Assembly (NCBI GenBank): GCA_006226495.1
Contig: SBGU01000027.1
Location: 1-58,628 of the forward strand
Length of the DNA stretch: 58,628 bases
From: Alphaproteobacteria bacterium
Lineage (GTDB): Bacteria; Pseudomonadota; Alphaproteobacteria; Sphingomonadales; Kordiimonadaceae
Direction of reading: 5' to 3'
The translations under genes were made by a program, and so were the position numbers. The notes under the pieces were generated by a model. The model did no database searches. It worked only from the letters and a program-made list of their open reading frames with translations, and had not been told where the DNA came from. Below, in pieces: positions 17,764 to 26,781 of this stretch; position 1 is the first letter of the stretch, and the number at the start of each line of letters is the position of its first letter.

Positions 17764-18194
17764 CGTCGGCTCCTTGATCGAAGGTTCGTCCAACTCGCAA
17801 CACTTGGGCGCAGTCTTGCCGGTTTTGTCGGAATGTCAATGTCGACGGAAGGCGGGATGAAATACCGCACATGAATCAAAAGGCTATGATGGTGAAACTC
17901 ACACACGGGGCTGTGGAATGATTGGGTTAAACACCAATAACAACCACGAGTCGTCGATAGACACGCATTAATATTGGTGAGGCTGTTGGGTGTAACTCTT
18001 TGAATGAGCGCTGCAAAGGTGAGGGCCTTTTGCGATGTCCTGCCTGTTGTCTATATTACGCGCTAAGCGGGGTGCTTCAATTAGGTTGAGAGTACTCTAC
18101 TACTGCGTCCTCGTTGTGTCAGTACACCATTCCCGTGTTCTTGATTTCAAGTCTCGAGTTCAACTGGATGGTTGAACCGGAAAGGATTAATCCG
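17764..18194. other. intergenic stretch with no gene seen
   Basis: About 430 bases between the EEP nuclease start and the next rightward gene. Neither strand carries a convincing frame. It must hold divergent promoters, but none could be picked with confidence. An earlier in-frame ATG at 18114 for the downstream gene lacks a ribosome-binding site. Confidence 0.4.
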
Positions 18195-18863
18195 ATGAAA
18201 CACGTTGAAGTCTATGTGGACGAGCTGATCATTTTCCAAAACGGTGAGGGAAAGGGAGATACTGATCTCGTATTAGCTTTCGAATGGGAGGATAGGGACT
18301 TCGGAGATAGCGATGCCCCCTCAGCATTTGCAGCGAAGAAAATTGAGAAGGGTGTCAAAAAGGATTTCACTGCAAAAGATGATCCCCAAAAGGCAGGTAG
18401 CCTACCGCGAAGAGTCTTTAAAACCAAAGTGGAGGGCAAATCTTTCATCAAAGTCACAGTACTGAAGAAGGAAGAACTCTCGGATTTTGGCAAACTTCTT
18501 GGCAAATTGCTCAATGTTGCGGCTGTTGCCATTGGGGGAACGGTGTCGGGAGTGGTGGGGGCTGCTCTTGCCAAGGCCGCAGCCGGTGAAATCGTTAAAC
18601 TCAAAGAAGAATGGGAATACGTTCTTGGTGAGGGCTATTTTGTGGCAGATGAAGCGACCATTGCTTCTGGCGATTTTGAAGTTGATCTCGCGATCACCGA
18701 GCAGGTGGGAAAAGCACTAAGCAAACTTCACACGACATGGAAACGCGATCCCAACTCCGTACTTCCTCCAGAAAAGGTTGTTTCCCAGAGCATCATTGAT
18801 TTCCTCAAGGACAACAAATCCAATGGAACGCTGAAGCTGACAGTGAAGGTGCTATCATCATGA
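18195..18863 (+). CDS. unknown protein with Gly/Ala-rich hydrophobic segment
   Basis: The ATG at 18195 behind AAAGGA is preferred to 18114. The 222-residue product starts MKHVEVYVDELIIFQNGEGK with beta-strand character and an acidic patch. A Gly/Ala-rich hydrophobic stretch at about residues 106-133 (VAAVAIGGTVSGVVGAALAK) looks like a glycine-zipper membrane segment. The C-terminal part is again soluble. No family was recognised. The combination of a soluble head and a glycine-zipper segment is compatible with a membrane-active effector, but this is only a guess. Confidence 0.55.
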   Translation: MKHVEVYVDELIIFQNGEGKGDTDLVLAFEWEDRDFGDSDAPSAFAAKKIEKGVKKDFTAKDDPQKAGSLPRRVFKTKVEGKSFIKVTVLKKEELSDFGKLLGKLLNVAAVAIGGTVSGVVGAALAKAAAGEIVKLKEEWEYVLGEGYFVADEATIASGDFEVDLAITEQVGKALSKLHTTWKRDPNSVLPPEKVVSQSIIDFLKDNKSNGTLKLTVKVLSS

Positions 18864-19023
18864 CCACGAGGTGGGCTCTAGCCTGAAACTGCCCTAAGTT
18901 CGGTACCGCTTCAAATAAAGGAGAGGACTCTCAATCTGATTGAGATCACATTGGGGAGCTCGTCACAATCAGTATCCCCGATGACAAGTTTGCAATGCGC
19001 TGTTCTCGGAAGTAGTTTCGAGA

Positions 19024-20988
19024 TCATTCGGCATCAAGCCAGTCGAGTGGTACCAATGCGCGGTCGCGCCACTCCTCGGCCAAAATGACGTTGGGGAGGT
19101 CGCCCCACACATCCTCATCGGCGTGGTCGAGCACGATGACCTGCAACCGATCCCGTGCAGCCGCGACCTGCTCACCCAGAAGTGCGAAGACCTTCCGCAC
19201 CGCGACCACATCTTCATCGCGCCATGCTACAGGATCGGCGGTGCTATCCCCGGCAGCCCGCCGCGGGAAATAGACCTGACTGGGTTGGTCGTAAATCAGG
19301 AGACCCGGGACAGGATGATGCGGAAGATCGAGGAAGAAGATCTGGAGGGCGAGCGTTAGTGCAACATGGTAAGCTAGCCAATTGGCGCCACTGCCGATTT
19401 CCCAAAGGTAGTCGTCGCGCGTGCCCCGGATAACCTTGACCGTGAGATCGGAGATCATGAGCCGTATCGGCGCATCTGGCCACTCGGCATCCAGGCGAGG
19501 TATCAGGCGGCCCGTCGTCGCCTCGATGCTGTCGACCGCGTTGTGGAGCTTTCGCCCGATTTCGCTCACGGAGACCTTTCGCTGTAGCTCGGTGATCTGC
19601 GCCTTGAGTGCGTCAATTTCCTGCCGCAGGCCGGCGGATTGGTCGGTGCGGTCGTATAGCTCGAGCGCCTGTTCCAGACGGCCAAGGAAGCGCTCCATAC
19701 GATCAAACCGATCGATCGCCTGCTTGGCTGCCTTCGAATCCCGCTCGAGCATCCCGATTTCGCGACGGATCTCGTTGAGGCGGACGAGCTGCGTTTCTGC
19801 CGCCGCACGGAGACGAAGCACTTCGCGGTCTAGCGTGTCGGATACACTGGGATGGGTCCGAAGCCGAACCTCGATCGATGCGAGTGCATCCCTTAGCTGA
19901 TCGATCTTCTGCTTGCCGCCGTCCGATATGAACGCGACCGGCTCACTCGATTCAGCGTCCGTGGAAAGCTTTTGTAGCCAGTCGGACAGCGCGAGGCGGT
20001 CGCGCTGAATACGGAGCGAGCTGCCGTAGATGTCGCTGCTTTCCAGCAGGCGGCGCAGTTCACTAAGACGCTGACGATGCCGCGTCAGCTCGGCGGCGAC
20101 CGCGGTTTCTTCGGCTCGAAGCGCTTGGAGCCTGTCGAGCGCGGCGTCGACACCGGCAAGTGTGGGATGCGCCGCATCTCCGTTGGCTTCAACGACCCTG
20201 CGGAGCAGATCGACGACCTCCGGCCAGTCGGTCGGAATGATCTGGTCGACCGGCAGTAATCCGAACTCGATCGCCTGCCGGAGCCAGGATTGTGCTTCCA
20301 TCCGCCATGCATTGGCGGCGGTCGCCAGAGCCTTTAGATCGTTCTCCCGCCGGCGCAGAATGCGCGACAGCCGGTCCAACTCATACCGGGCCTGCAGGAT
20401 GTCCGCCGTCACCGCCTGTAGGATGTAGGGGAAGATTGTCTTGAGCTTCTCGCGGTGCTCGGTCGTATCAGCCTTGAAAAACATGACGTCGGGGTTGGCA
20501 ACGATGTTCTGCGGCTGAAAGGTGAAGGCCATGAGGTCGCGGAAGCTCGGGCGCGATTTGAAGTTCGAATCCGCCTCCGGTTCGAAATCGAGGTTTGTCA
20601 GACCTGCGAGCCGGTTAAGCATCGTTTTGACAACCTCGGTGGTTGTCCCCTTAGCCTCGATGCGCGCCGGGATTTCGACCTCGGGCCCCTCGATCATCAC
20701 CATGTCACTGGTGCTTTGCTTGTCCCCGGGTTCGCGCCGCGCCAGCAACTTCTGCCCCTCGACCGTGTCGATCAACACGCCGAACCAGCGACAATTCTCT
20801 CGAATGACACCGACCGGAATGGCGCATTTATCGGATGCCAGGCAGTAATCGATAATGGGGATCACGGCGGACTTGCCAGTCTTCGACGCGCCGCTGATGA
20901 CGTTCACGACACCTGGTTGGAACTCGACAATGCGCGGCTCGCCGTCGTGCCGGGGCCAGAGGATGAGTTTGCGTAGTTGAAAATACAT
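19024..20988 (-). CDS. ABC-3C system ATPase (DUF3732 family)
   Basis: 654 residues with an SMC/RecN-like ABC ATPase plan. Walker A is GASKTGKSA near residues 33-41 (within VVNVISGASKTGKSAVIPII), a long coiled-coil arm fills about 185-470, and the C-terminal half has the signature and Walker B region (LLIYDQPSQVYFPRR) and IVLDHADED. DUF3732 ATPases are the motor of the ABC three-component conflict systems defined by comparative genomics. It starts at the stop of the middle-component gene (TAATG), and the effector gene is upstream, giving the canonical three-gene order. It probably senses invading DNA structures and licenses the effector nuclease. Confidence 0.88.
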   Translation of the reverse strand: MYFQLRKLILWPRHDGEPRIVEFQPGVVNVISGASKTGKSAVIPIIDYCLASDKCAIPVGVIRENCRWFGVLIDTVEGQKLLARREPGDKQSTSDMVMIEGPEVEIPARIEAKGTTTEVVKTMLNRLAGLTNLDFEPEADSNFKSRPSFRDLMAFTFQPQNIVANPDVMFFKADTTEHREKLKTIFPYILQAVTADILQARYELDRLSRILRRRENDLKALATAANAWRMEAQSWLRQAIEFGLLPVDQIIPTDWPEVVDLLRRVVEANGDAAHPTLAGVDAALDRLQALRAEETAVAAELTRHRQRLSELRRLLESSDIYGSSLRIQRDRLALSDWLQKLSTDAESSEPVAFISDGGKQKIDQLRDALASIEVRLRTHPSVSDTLDREVLRLRAAAETQLVRLNEIRREIGMLERDSKAAKQAIDRFDRMERFLGRLEQALELYDRTDQSAGLRQEIDALKAQITELQRKVSVSEIGRKLHNAVDSIEATTGRLIPRLDAEWPDAPIRLMISDLTVKVIRGTRDDYLWEIGSGANWLAYHVALTLALQIFFLDLPHHPVPGLLIYDQPSQVYFPRRAAGDSTADPVAWRDEDVVAVRKVFALLGEQVAAARDRLQVIVLDHADEDVWGDLPNVILAEEWRDRALVPLDWLDAE

Positions 20989-21497
20989 TAGAAATCCACC
21001 CTCAACGTGGAGGCCACCTGCGCCAAGCTGAGCTTGGAGAACCAGTAGCCGAGCTTACCCGCCGCCGCCGCGAAGCCCTTCAGTCGTTCGGGTAATCTCG
21101 GTTTGGCGGCATTGAGAAGATCGAGCGAATATCCGCGGAGTTGGGCGGTGTCGTAATCGACCCGAACGAGCTTCGATGTCGCGGCCACGCCGATCGACTG
21201 AAGGCTGAGCGGCCGCAATTGGGCCGCGCGCCCATGAATGCCCATCAGGATTTCCCGCTCCTTGTCGAACTTCGCCGCGAACAGCGGTAGGCCTGACGCC
21301 TTTCGCGTTGATGCCACTTCATCGAACGTCTGCCGGTGCAGAAGCACCGGCAACACCAGGAACGCCAATGGGATCGGCGCTGCTTCGGACCCTTCTTCCT
21401 GATAGCCCAGCGTGAACTGCCAGATCAAATAGGCGCCGATCGCGGGGTTCTGCACGATATCGAGTTCGGTGAGCCCCAAGGTGGACAAGGCCGTCAT
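20988..21497 (-). CDS. ABC-3C system middle component
   Basis: A 169-residue helical protein located between the effector and the ATPase, overlapping the first by ATGA and touching the second by TAATG. It carries the recognisable middle-component features: an early NPAIGAYLIWQFTLGY, then PIPLAFLVLPVLLHRQTFDE and a late LGYWFSKLSLAQVASTLRV. Middle components are thought to bridge ATPase and effector, perhaps by contacting nucleic acid. It has no catalytic motif of its own. Confidence 0.82.
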   Translation of the reverse strand: MTALSTLGLTELDIVQNPAIGAYLIWQFTLGYQEEGSEAAPIPLAFLVLPVLLHRQTFDEVASTRKASGLPLFAAKFDKEREILMGIHGRAAQLRPLSLQSIGVAATSKLVRVDYDTAQLRGYSLDLLNAAKPRLPERLKGFAAAAGKLGYWFSKLSLAQVASTLRVDF

Positions 21498-22663
21498 TCG
21501 CCATCACCTTCCAGCAGCGTCAGATAATCTCCGTGCCAGCCAAGGCGGCGGCGATCAGCTAGGTCGTTGAAGCTTCCGTGAACGAAATGACTGGGAACTG
21601 CCCGACCTTCGAGAGGGGCGACATGCTGGGCACACTGACGGTAGATCAGCCGGCCTTGGATCGCCGCCGACTTCTCGCCGTGCAGATCGGCGACGTCGCC
21701 TTTAGCCATGCCGTGCTTCTTGATGAGATCCTCGTCCCAACCGTCCAGGCTGCCGGAAAATATCTCGCCACGCTCGGCCCAATCGGCCTTGTCTGCCGAG
21801 GCGCGAAGATAGTCGCTGACGGCGCGAAGCCGGTCCTCTTCGGTCGCCTCGATGAGTTCGAGCTGCCGCACGAACACCGGCCGGGCCGCGGCGATGCCAG
21901 CGATCAGCGTTTCATCGGGCGACTCGCTGAGCGACGCCAGTAGACCAGGCAAGTTGTTTTGGCGTATGAAGGCATGGAAATCACGGCGGAAGGCCTCCAC
22001 ATCGAGGATAGGCTTTTCGCCCCGCCGGATCAGTCGATCCATTGCCTGTTTCGCTTGGCCAATACCTGAGCAAACGATGATGTCGATGTGGGCTTCTGCA
22101 ATCGACGGCCGGAGACGATCCCTGATGCTTTCCAGTGGATCATCCGCATCCGCCTCTAGCTCGAAATTCCCGAAGAGACTATGGCGCTGGTCCTCGGGCG
22201 CATCGAGCAACGCCAACACCTTGGCCGCGCTAGCTGGCGAAGTCTTCTTCTTATCGAGCTTCGCCTTGATGACGGCGAGCGCGGCATCGACCTCTTCGTT
22301 GGACGCGGCCGCGGCGAGCGCCTCTGCGAAGGCGCCTTTCTTCGCGGGCGTTACGTACAGCCGAAAAGTGGTGGATGCCGGCTGGCACTGTCCGGCTTCA
22401 AGCATGACCCGCCAGTTTTCGAAGGCCTTCCAAAGGTCTTCGTCCCAGTCCGAAATAGGATTTTGCTTTAGGGCGCTCTTCGTCTGCTCAAGACAAACAC
22501 TGCCATCGGCGTAATGGACTGAGACATCGTCTTGCAGCTCAAGAGCAACCTTGGCACCTTTAGGCGCGGTGAGAAGGTGATAGAACGCTCGAACGGGCTG
22601 AAGCGCAAAGCCGAGATATGGCCCCGGAGCGCTATGCTTCGTTGGTTTTATTTCGGCGTTCAA
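21494..22663 (-). CDS. ABC-3C system effector with nuclease-like N-terminus
   Basis: 389 residues from a TTG start at 22663, which sits behind a G-rich ribosome-binding site; no ATG fits. The N-terminal region (GPYLGFALQPVRAFYHLL, LELQDDVSVHY, CLEQTKSAL) resembles the restriction-endonuclease-like domain of DUF4297/Cap4-type effectors, with Glu42, Asp45/46 and Glu59-Gln-Thr-Lys62 as the likely catalytic set. The C-terminal part should be the conserved ABC-3C docking domain. It is first in the three-gene operon and probably cleaves DNA once the ATPase is activated. Nuclease activity is inferred from motif placement only. Confidence 0.75.
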   Translation of the reverse strand: MNAEIKPTKHSAPGPYLGFALQPVRAFYHLLTAPKGAKVALELQDDVSVHYADGSVCLEQTKSALKQNPISDWDEDLWKAFENWRVMLEAGQCQPASTTFRLYVTPAKKGAFAEALAAAASNEEVDAALAVIKAKLDKKKTSPASAAKVLALLDAPEDQRHSLFGNFELEADADDPLESIRDRLRPSIAEAHIDIIVCSGIGQAKQAMDRLIRRGEKPILDVEAFRRDFHAFIRQNNLPGLLASLSESPDETLIAGIAAARPVFVRQLELIEATEEDRLRAVSDYLRASADKADWAERGEIFSGSLDGWDEDLIKKHGMAKGDVADLHGEKSAAIQGRLIYRQCAQHVAPLEGRAVPSHFVHGSFNDLADRRRLGWHGDYLTLLEGDGE

Positions 22664-23447
22664 ATGTCGCCCCCCCCGATCTTAACTGCGGCCTCGCTCG
22701 GTCAGATATGTAGATGGTTACACTATAGCGCGTTCCGCACAAGTTAGTTATCAGATTCCCGCGCGCCGATCCCGGGTGGCGCCACAAGCTTCGAATAGGA
22801 TGACGGTCGTATTTTCCCAAGTCATCGCCGTCCTCGCCATCGCGGCAGCCAAGGCAATGGAATTGAACAACAAGGTCCCATGAACCGTCGGCGCTACAAA
22901 GTACCGAAAGACAAGGCTACCGCTGTTTTAACGGACGGCGGATCGGGAAAGCGAAATGGATCCAGATATTGAGAAGTTTAGTAGCCCATCCGCCTTTCTC
23001 ACAACAGTGTTCTCTTCCTGCGCTTGGTCATAAAACCAGTCCGTCGTCACGGTGCGCAGTGTTGGCCTCATCACGCCGATCAATCGGACTTACTGGTAAT
23101 CAACACCGTAGCTCTCTCTTCGAAGCTCAGCTCAACGTCTTCCAGCAGCCGAAAGTTCCGTATTTTTGCATACAAGAGCTTCATCGAGGTTCCTCTTCCG
23201 TCGATCCCGAAAAAAGGTTTTTGGCCGCTGCCAATATTCATCCTCTCAACGGTTGAGGCGCTCTAGGGTTAATGCAGCGCTTGATACTTTCACAATACAG
23301 TGGGGGTCAGCAATGGATTCTATCAGAAGCTTATTAAAGTGCTCGCACAACGCGTCCCATCATGTAATTCTACATGGGTTGCTCGCATAGGTAACAAGGA
23401 ACAACTCACGCACTAAATTGGAACTGTTTCTCGAGAGAGGCACCAAT
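22664..23447. other. 784-base gap with an ATPase relic and gasdermin operon leader
   Basis: No intact gene is visible. The middle holds a truncated ATPase start on the minus strand (23080-23184). The last 200 bases must contain the promoter of the gasdermin operon; a TTGATA lies near 23280, and an imperfect hairpin (CCCATCATGTA...TACATGGG) near 23356-23380 precedes the first gene. A phage-responsive or weak constitutive promoter cannot be told apart by eye. Confidence 0.4.
23080..23184 (-). pseudogene. truncated N-terminus of an SMC/OLD-like ATPase
   Basis: Behind a good AGAGGA site, an ATG at 23184 opens a 34-codon frame starting MKLLYAKIRNFRLLEDVELS and ending at a TGA (23080-23082). KxRNFRLLEDVELSFE followed by TVLI is the usual start of AAA/ABC-class ATPases of the OLD, DndD or RecF type. 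The frame breaks exactly where the Walker A loop should follow. It is a relic of a lost gene, probably from another defence locus. Confidence 0.5.
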
Positions 23448-24248
23448 ATGGTTGGATGCGATAGAACTAGCAAAGACCCACTGCTTCGTATTTTACTGGA
23501 TGACTACGGCGTGCATTTGTTGAATCGGCCTCATCAGGATATTCGGCCTGGTCAACTATTGATGTGGCAAACCGAAAACTTACATTATTTCGCGAAGTTC
23601 GAGGATGTCTTCGGAAGCAATTCCAATATTCCTTTCAAATACACGGATCGAGAATTCTATAAGACCCTAGCAAGCATATATTCGTCAGATGTTTCCACGG
23701 GAATCTCTGGGAAAATGACTACCTTGTTAGCCGCAATGTGCGGGATTCTACCCGCTAGGGTTAGTGCTGCGCTGAAGAGAGCTTCAGCCAAGGATATTCG
23801 AATTGCGCTGAGTGGCCCAAGATGGTTGTACCTTGACATCGCGCCAACTCACATGGCGATCAACGCCCAGAACAACCTAAGTCCTAACGACGCATACGCT
23901 GGCTGGAAAATATACCTGGTGACCTCAGTTTATCTTTCTAGAGGTGTCAGATTCTTGTTTGACAAGAACATCGCAGCTGAAGTGGCCGCGCAGTTGCAAT
24001 GCGAGGCAGAATCCGCCGAAGTAAATCTTGAATTAGAATCAGTTGCAAACCGTGAACTAAAGTGGAGCTTGCCGTCAGATGAAGCGGCAATTTTCGGCGT
24101 TAGTTTTGTTGAACTGTGTAAGGAGGAGGGCAAATGGGTGCTCCATGGAGTTGACCATGTAATGAGAGTACGTGGCAGTTCCGCAAAACTGGACCACGCC
24201 TTTGTCGGGGATGCTGATACCGGTTCCCTCTTTTTAAATCTTAGTTAG
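23448..24248 (+). CDS. bacterial gasdermin-like pore-forming protein
   Basis: The ATG at 23448 follows GAGAGG at seven bases and yields 266 residues, the usual bacterial gasdermin (bGSDM) size. It starts MVGCDRTSKDPLLRILLDDY: the Cys at position 4 matches the N-terminal Cys that is palmitoylated in bGSDMs, and D-P-L..L...YG..L...P..DIRP resembles their first strand region. Further bGSDM-like features are KIYLVTSVYLSRGVRFLF (154-171) and LKWSLPSDEAAIFGVSF (204-220). A short polar tail after about residue 240 would be the autoinhibitory peptide released by proteolysis. A CHAT protease is encoded two genes downstream, as in known gasdermin loci. Cleaved gasdermin would open large membrane pores and kill the infected cell. 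The assignment is by pattern and context, not by search. Confidence 0.72.
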   Translation: MVGCDRTSKDPLLRILLDDYGVHLLNRPHQDIRPGQLLMWQTENLHYFAKFEDVFGSNSNIPFKYTDREFYKTLASIYSSDVSTGISGKMTTLLAAMCGILPARVSAALKRASAKDIRIALSGPRWLYLDIAPTHMAINAQNNLSPNDAYAGWKIYLVTSVYLSRGVRFLFDKNIAAEVAAQLQCEAESAEVNLELESVANRELKWSLPSDEAAIFGVSFVELCKEEGKWVLHGVDHVMRVRGSSAKLDHAFVGDADTGSLFLNLS

Positions 24249-24331
24249 GTCAGCAACACAATCTATTGTGATTGATATGTAAATATTCTACTATATATGC
24301 GATTGGCGGCTGTGTAAAAAAGGGGGGATTC

Positions 24332-25609
24332 GTGGGGACTCAGCTATCACTGCCGATTTATTCTGCAGTCGATACTTATCCTACATCTACATCCAAACTT
24401 TGGCTGTTTTCGCCTGGCGACGAAGATCTGGAGTCCGTGTTCAGGCTGGTATCAAAGTGTAATTCAAATTTTGAATATTCTTTTATTGACGCACTGTCCG
24501 GGGGCGAGGCTGTTGCGCCTACAGATTTCGTTCTCATAAAGTGCTCAAATAGCCCGCTGAAGTTCTCTCTGCTTGCCCCCCAGTCTTTTATGGCTTCAAG
24601 CAACAAGGAACTTATGGTGAAAAAGTTCCTTGAACTTGTGTCCAGGCCGAATGCGCTAAGGCCGCTAACAAGGCGCGCCAAAGATATATTGATGCTGTCA
24701 TTTACGCCAGGTGCACGAAGATCAAGCAGCGCCAGCAACTTTATTTCAGACATAGAGTATCTTCTGCACTTGCTGAGAAGAGTCGATGTTTTTAATGATC
24801 CAGCAGCTACAAGGGCGATTTTCGAGGACGTAATCGGAAGTGTAGGGGCCTATGCAAGTCCCGTCCTCGTTGCATTGTTAAGGCGTTGCTGGGCAGAAAG
24901 TCTGGCATGTTCGACGTCGCAATATCCGCCCATTTATGATCAACAGCATGATATATTACGTGAACTAGATGCCGCAATCATGGAGTTCTGTGCTGCGGGC
25001 CACAGACGTGCCAGTGAAAAAACATTCCGGCACAAATTATTATACTCAAAATATATGTCTGAAAGTCGGCAGCTACAGTTTTCATTTCCTAATGCTCCAG
25101 TTTCCGACGAAGCGCGCCCGTCACTTTACTCAAGTTTTAATTTCAAACGGTTGTACGGCGTTTCCCAACAATTTTCGGCTCCTACCGTGCCGCAATGGGG
25201 CGAAGTTAGCCAAGTATCCTTTGAAAAGGCCTATGTTGAAACAATTGAGCTGAGGCAATCGCAGCTTATTTCAATGGTGGCAGGCATAAAGTCATCAAAC
25301 CTTGAGCTGCAAGGCCAAGTGACTTCTCGATCGGAGAATCAACGAGCCATCCAGTTGAGTACAGTTTTAGATCAAAGGCTTCCTGTGCTTCTAGGGCTAG
25401 GCGGTAAAATTGGTCAACAAGATGGCGAAATATTGATACGCCCCTATGCATCTCACATTAGTTCATACCCAGAGTATCAAGTCGTAAAGATCGGACAAGA
25501 AGCGCGTTTTGAAGTTCGATTGGACGACCCAATGCCACAACTATTGCGAATAGAAGCGATATCTGGGAGTGGAATTAAGCGCAATATTTCTGTAAGAATA
25601 GCTGATTGA
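24332..25609 (+). CDS. unknown 425-residue partner in gasdermin operon
   Basis: A GTG at 24332 lies six bases after AAGGGGGG, far better than an upstream TTG with no ribosome-binding site. The protein has a mixed N-terminal half, a helical middle (about residues 110-225, including FISDIEYLLHLLRRVDVF and VLVALLRRCWAESL) and a beta-rich C-terminus (about 360-425, ending QLLRIEAISGSGIKRNISVR). There is no TM helix, signal peptide or catalytic motif. It lies between the gasdermin and the CHAT protease genes with short gaps on both sides. By position it may be a sensor, scaffold or protease regulator. No family recognised. Confidence 0.6.
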   Translation: MGTQLSLPIYSAVDTYPTSTSKLWLFSPGDEDLESVFRLVSKCNSNFEYSFIDALSGGEAVAPTDFVLIKCSNSPLKFSLLAPQSFMASSNKELMVKKFLELVSRPNALRPLTRRAKDILMLSFTPGARRSSSASNFISDIEYLLHLLRRVDVFNDPAATRAIFEDVIGSVGAYASPVLVALLRRCWAESLACSTSQYPPIYDQQHDILRELDAAIMEFCAAGHRRASEKTFRHKLLYSKYMSESRQLQFSFPNAPVSDEARPSLYSSFNFKRLYGVSQQFSAPTVPQWGEVSQVSFEKAYVETIELRQSQLISMVAGIKSSNLELQGQVTSRSENQRAIQLSTVLDQRLPVLLGLGGKIGQQDGEILIRPYASHISSYPEYQVVKIGQEARFEVRLDDPMPQLLRIEAISGSGIKRNISVRIAD

Positions 25610-25645
25610 GGAGCCGGGTATTGATCTCGGGGTTTGGGGAAATCT

Positions 25646-26767
25646 ATGTTAGCGCTCAAAATCGACAAGGATTTAAGGGCTCATTTCTCATATAATGGGC
25701 AATTAGAAGCTATTCCATTTAACCCAAAATCGGCTCCAGATGAGCTAATTGAAGAGAAACTCAGGTACTCGCTAGCCATAGACCGTGGGGACAGACCCTC
25801 CGCGGAAACCTTGGCATCGGTCGGTTGGAATTACTTTACCTCACTGCTTCCCAATAATCGTGACCGCAAGAGATTTAGAGAGTTCTTGAGCGCAATGAAG
25901 GGGCCGGCCTTCATGGTTGGTGGGTACGGGTTAAGAATACCTTGGGACCTGATTTATTTAGAGGATCCTAACGAAACCCCCTTCCAAGTTCGTAATTTTC
26001 TTGGCTGGAGCAACGTGAGTTGTATGCCTCACGAGGCCACTGAAATTAACCTTCTCGGCCGTTTGCGGAGTTCTCGCGCCGATGTTGGGTTAGTAGAATC
26101 CAACTTGCCCGGCAACTGTGTCTTATCAAAGACAGCGGGAGTCGACCAAACGCAGGCGCAACCGTGTGAGGGATGTACGACTATGTGCGAAGCGTCTGCC
26201 TTACTTACTCTCGCCAGAAACGGGATCATGCGGCAAGCCGCACTTAACAACGGGGCTGGCAGCAGCCGGACAGCAGAGCTGCAGAAAATTATTGACTGGC
26301 GCTTTTTGAAGGACAGCAGGATATTGCATTTAAGTGTCCAGCACGAATCAACGAGCACCGCCAAAGCCAGGACATTCTACAGGCTGAAAATTTGCAACGA
26401 TTTCGAGCTAACTAGGGACGAAGTGCTTAAGTCCTATCACACGTTGCGTCCTGGAACCGTTGTCTTTCTTAATTGCTGCGACGGAGCCTTTGATCGTGTC
26501 GGTGACCAATACTCGTCATTAGCTGCAGACTTCCCGAGTGCGGCGTGCGTGGTTACGTCTACCACTGAGATTGGTTCTCCCTCTGCAATAGCCATGGCAA
26601 AAAGCTTTTACGAGAGTTTCAAGTCCGAGACCGTCGTTGCCTCAGTTCTTCGAGCTAGACAGTCATTATGGGAAAAAAATAAGGACTTAACAGGATTTTT
26701 CTACCGCGTACATGGTCAACACCAAATGCGTTATCTTGATCCTATTGATCAAGCTTTCGCTAATTGA
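25646..26767 (+). CDS. CHAT-domain caspase-like protease
   Basis: The ATG at 25646 follows GGGGA; an earlier TTG is less likely. In the 373-residue product an upstream motif [12 protein letters not shown] (about 95-106) is typical of CHAT proteins. The catalytic His is in [10 protein letters not shown] (His233), replacing the common HxxCHG form, and the catalytic Cys is in [10 protein letters not shown] (Cys277 or Cys278). The last part ([24 protein letters not shown]) fits the end of the fold. An extra CEGCTTMC cluster (Cys174, 177, 181) lies in the loop before the His and could bind metal or a cofactor. In known loci such proteases cut gasdermin. It is followed within 15 bases by the S10-fusion gene. 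Confidence 0.8.
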   Translation: MLALKIDKDLRAHFSYNGQLEAIPFNPKSAPDELIEEKLRYSLAIDRGDRPSAETLASVGWNYFTSLLPNNRDRKRFREFLSAMKGPAFMVGGYGLRIPWDLIYLEDPNETPFQVRNFLGWSNVSCMPHEATEINLLGRLRSSRADVGLVESNLPGNCVLSKTAGVDQTQAQPCEGCTTMCEASALLTLARNGIMRQAALNNGAGSSRTAELQKIIDWRFLKDSRILHLSVQHESTSTAKARTFYRLKICNDFELTRDEVLKSYHTLRPGTVVFLNCCDGAFDRVGDQYSSLAADFPSAACVVTSTTEIGSPSAIAMAKSFYESFKSETVVASVLRARQSLWEKNKDLTGFFYRVHGQHQMRYLDPIDQAFAN

Positions 26768-26781
26768 ATTGGAGTATGGTG

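Noticed and set aside
22969-23266. Rightward frames of 80-95 codons before the gasdermin gene
   Set aside because: Ser/Pro/Leu-rich translations without family features; the same DNA encodes an ATPase N-terminus on the other strand.
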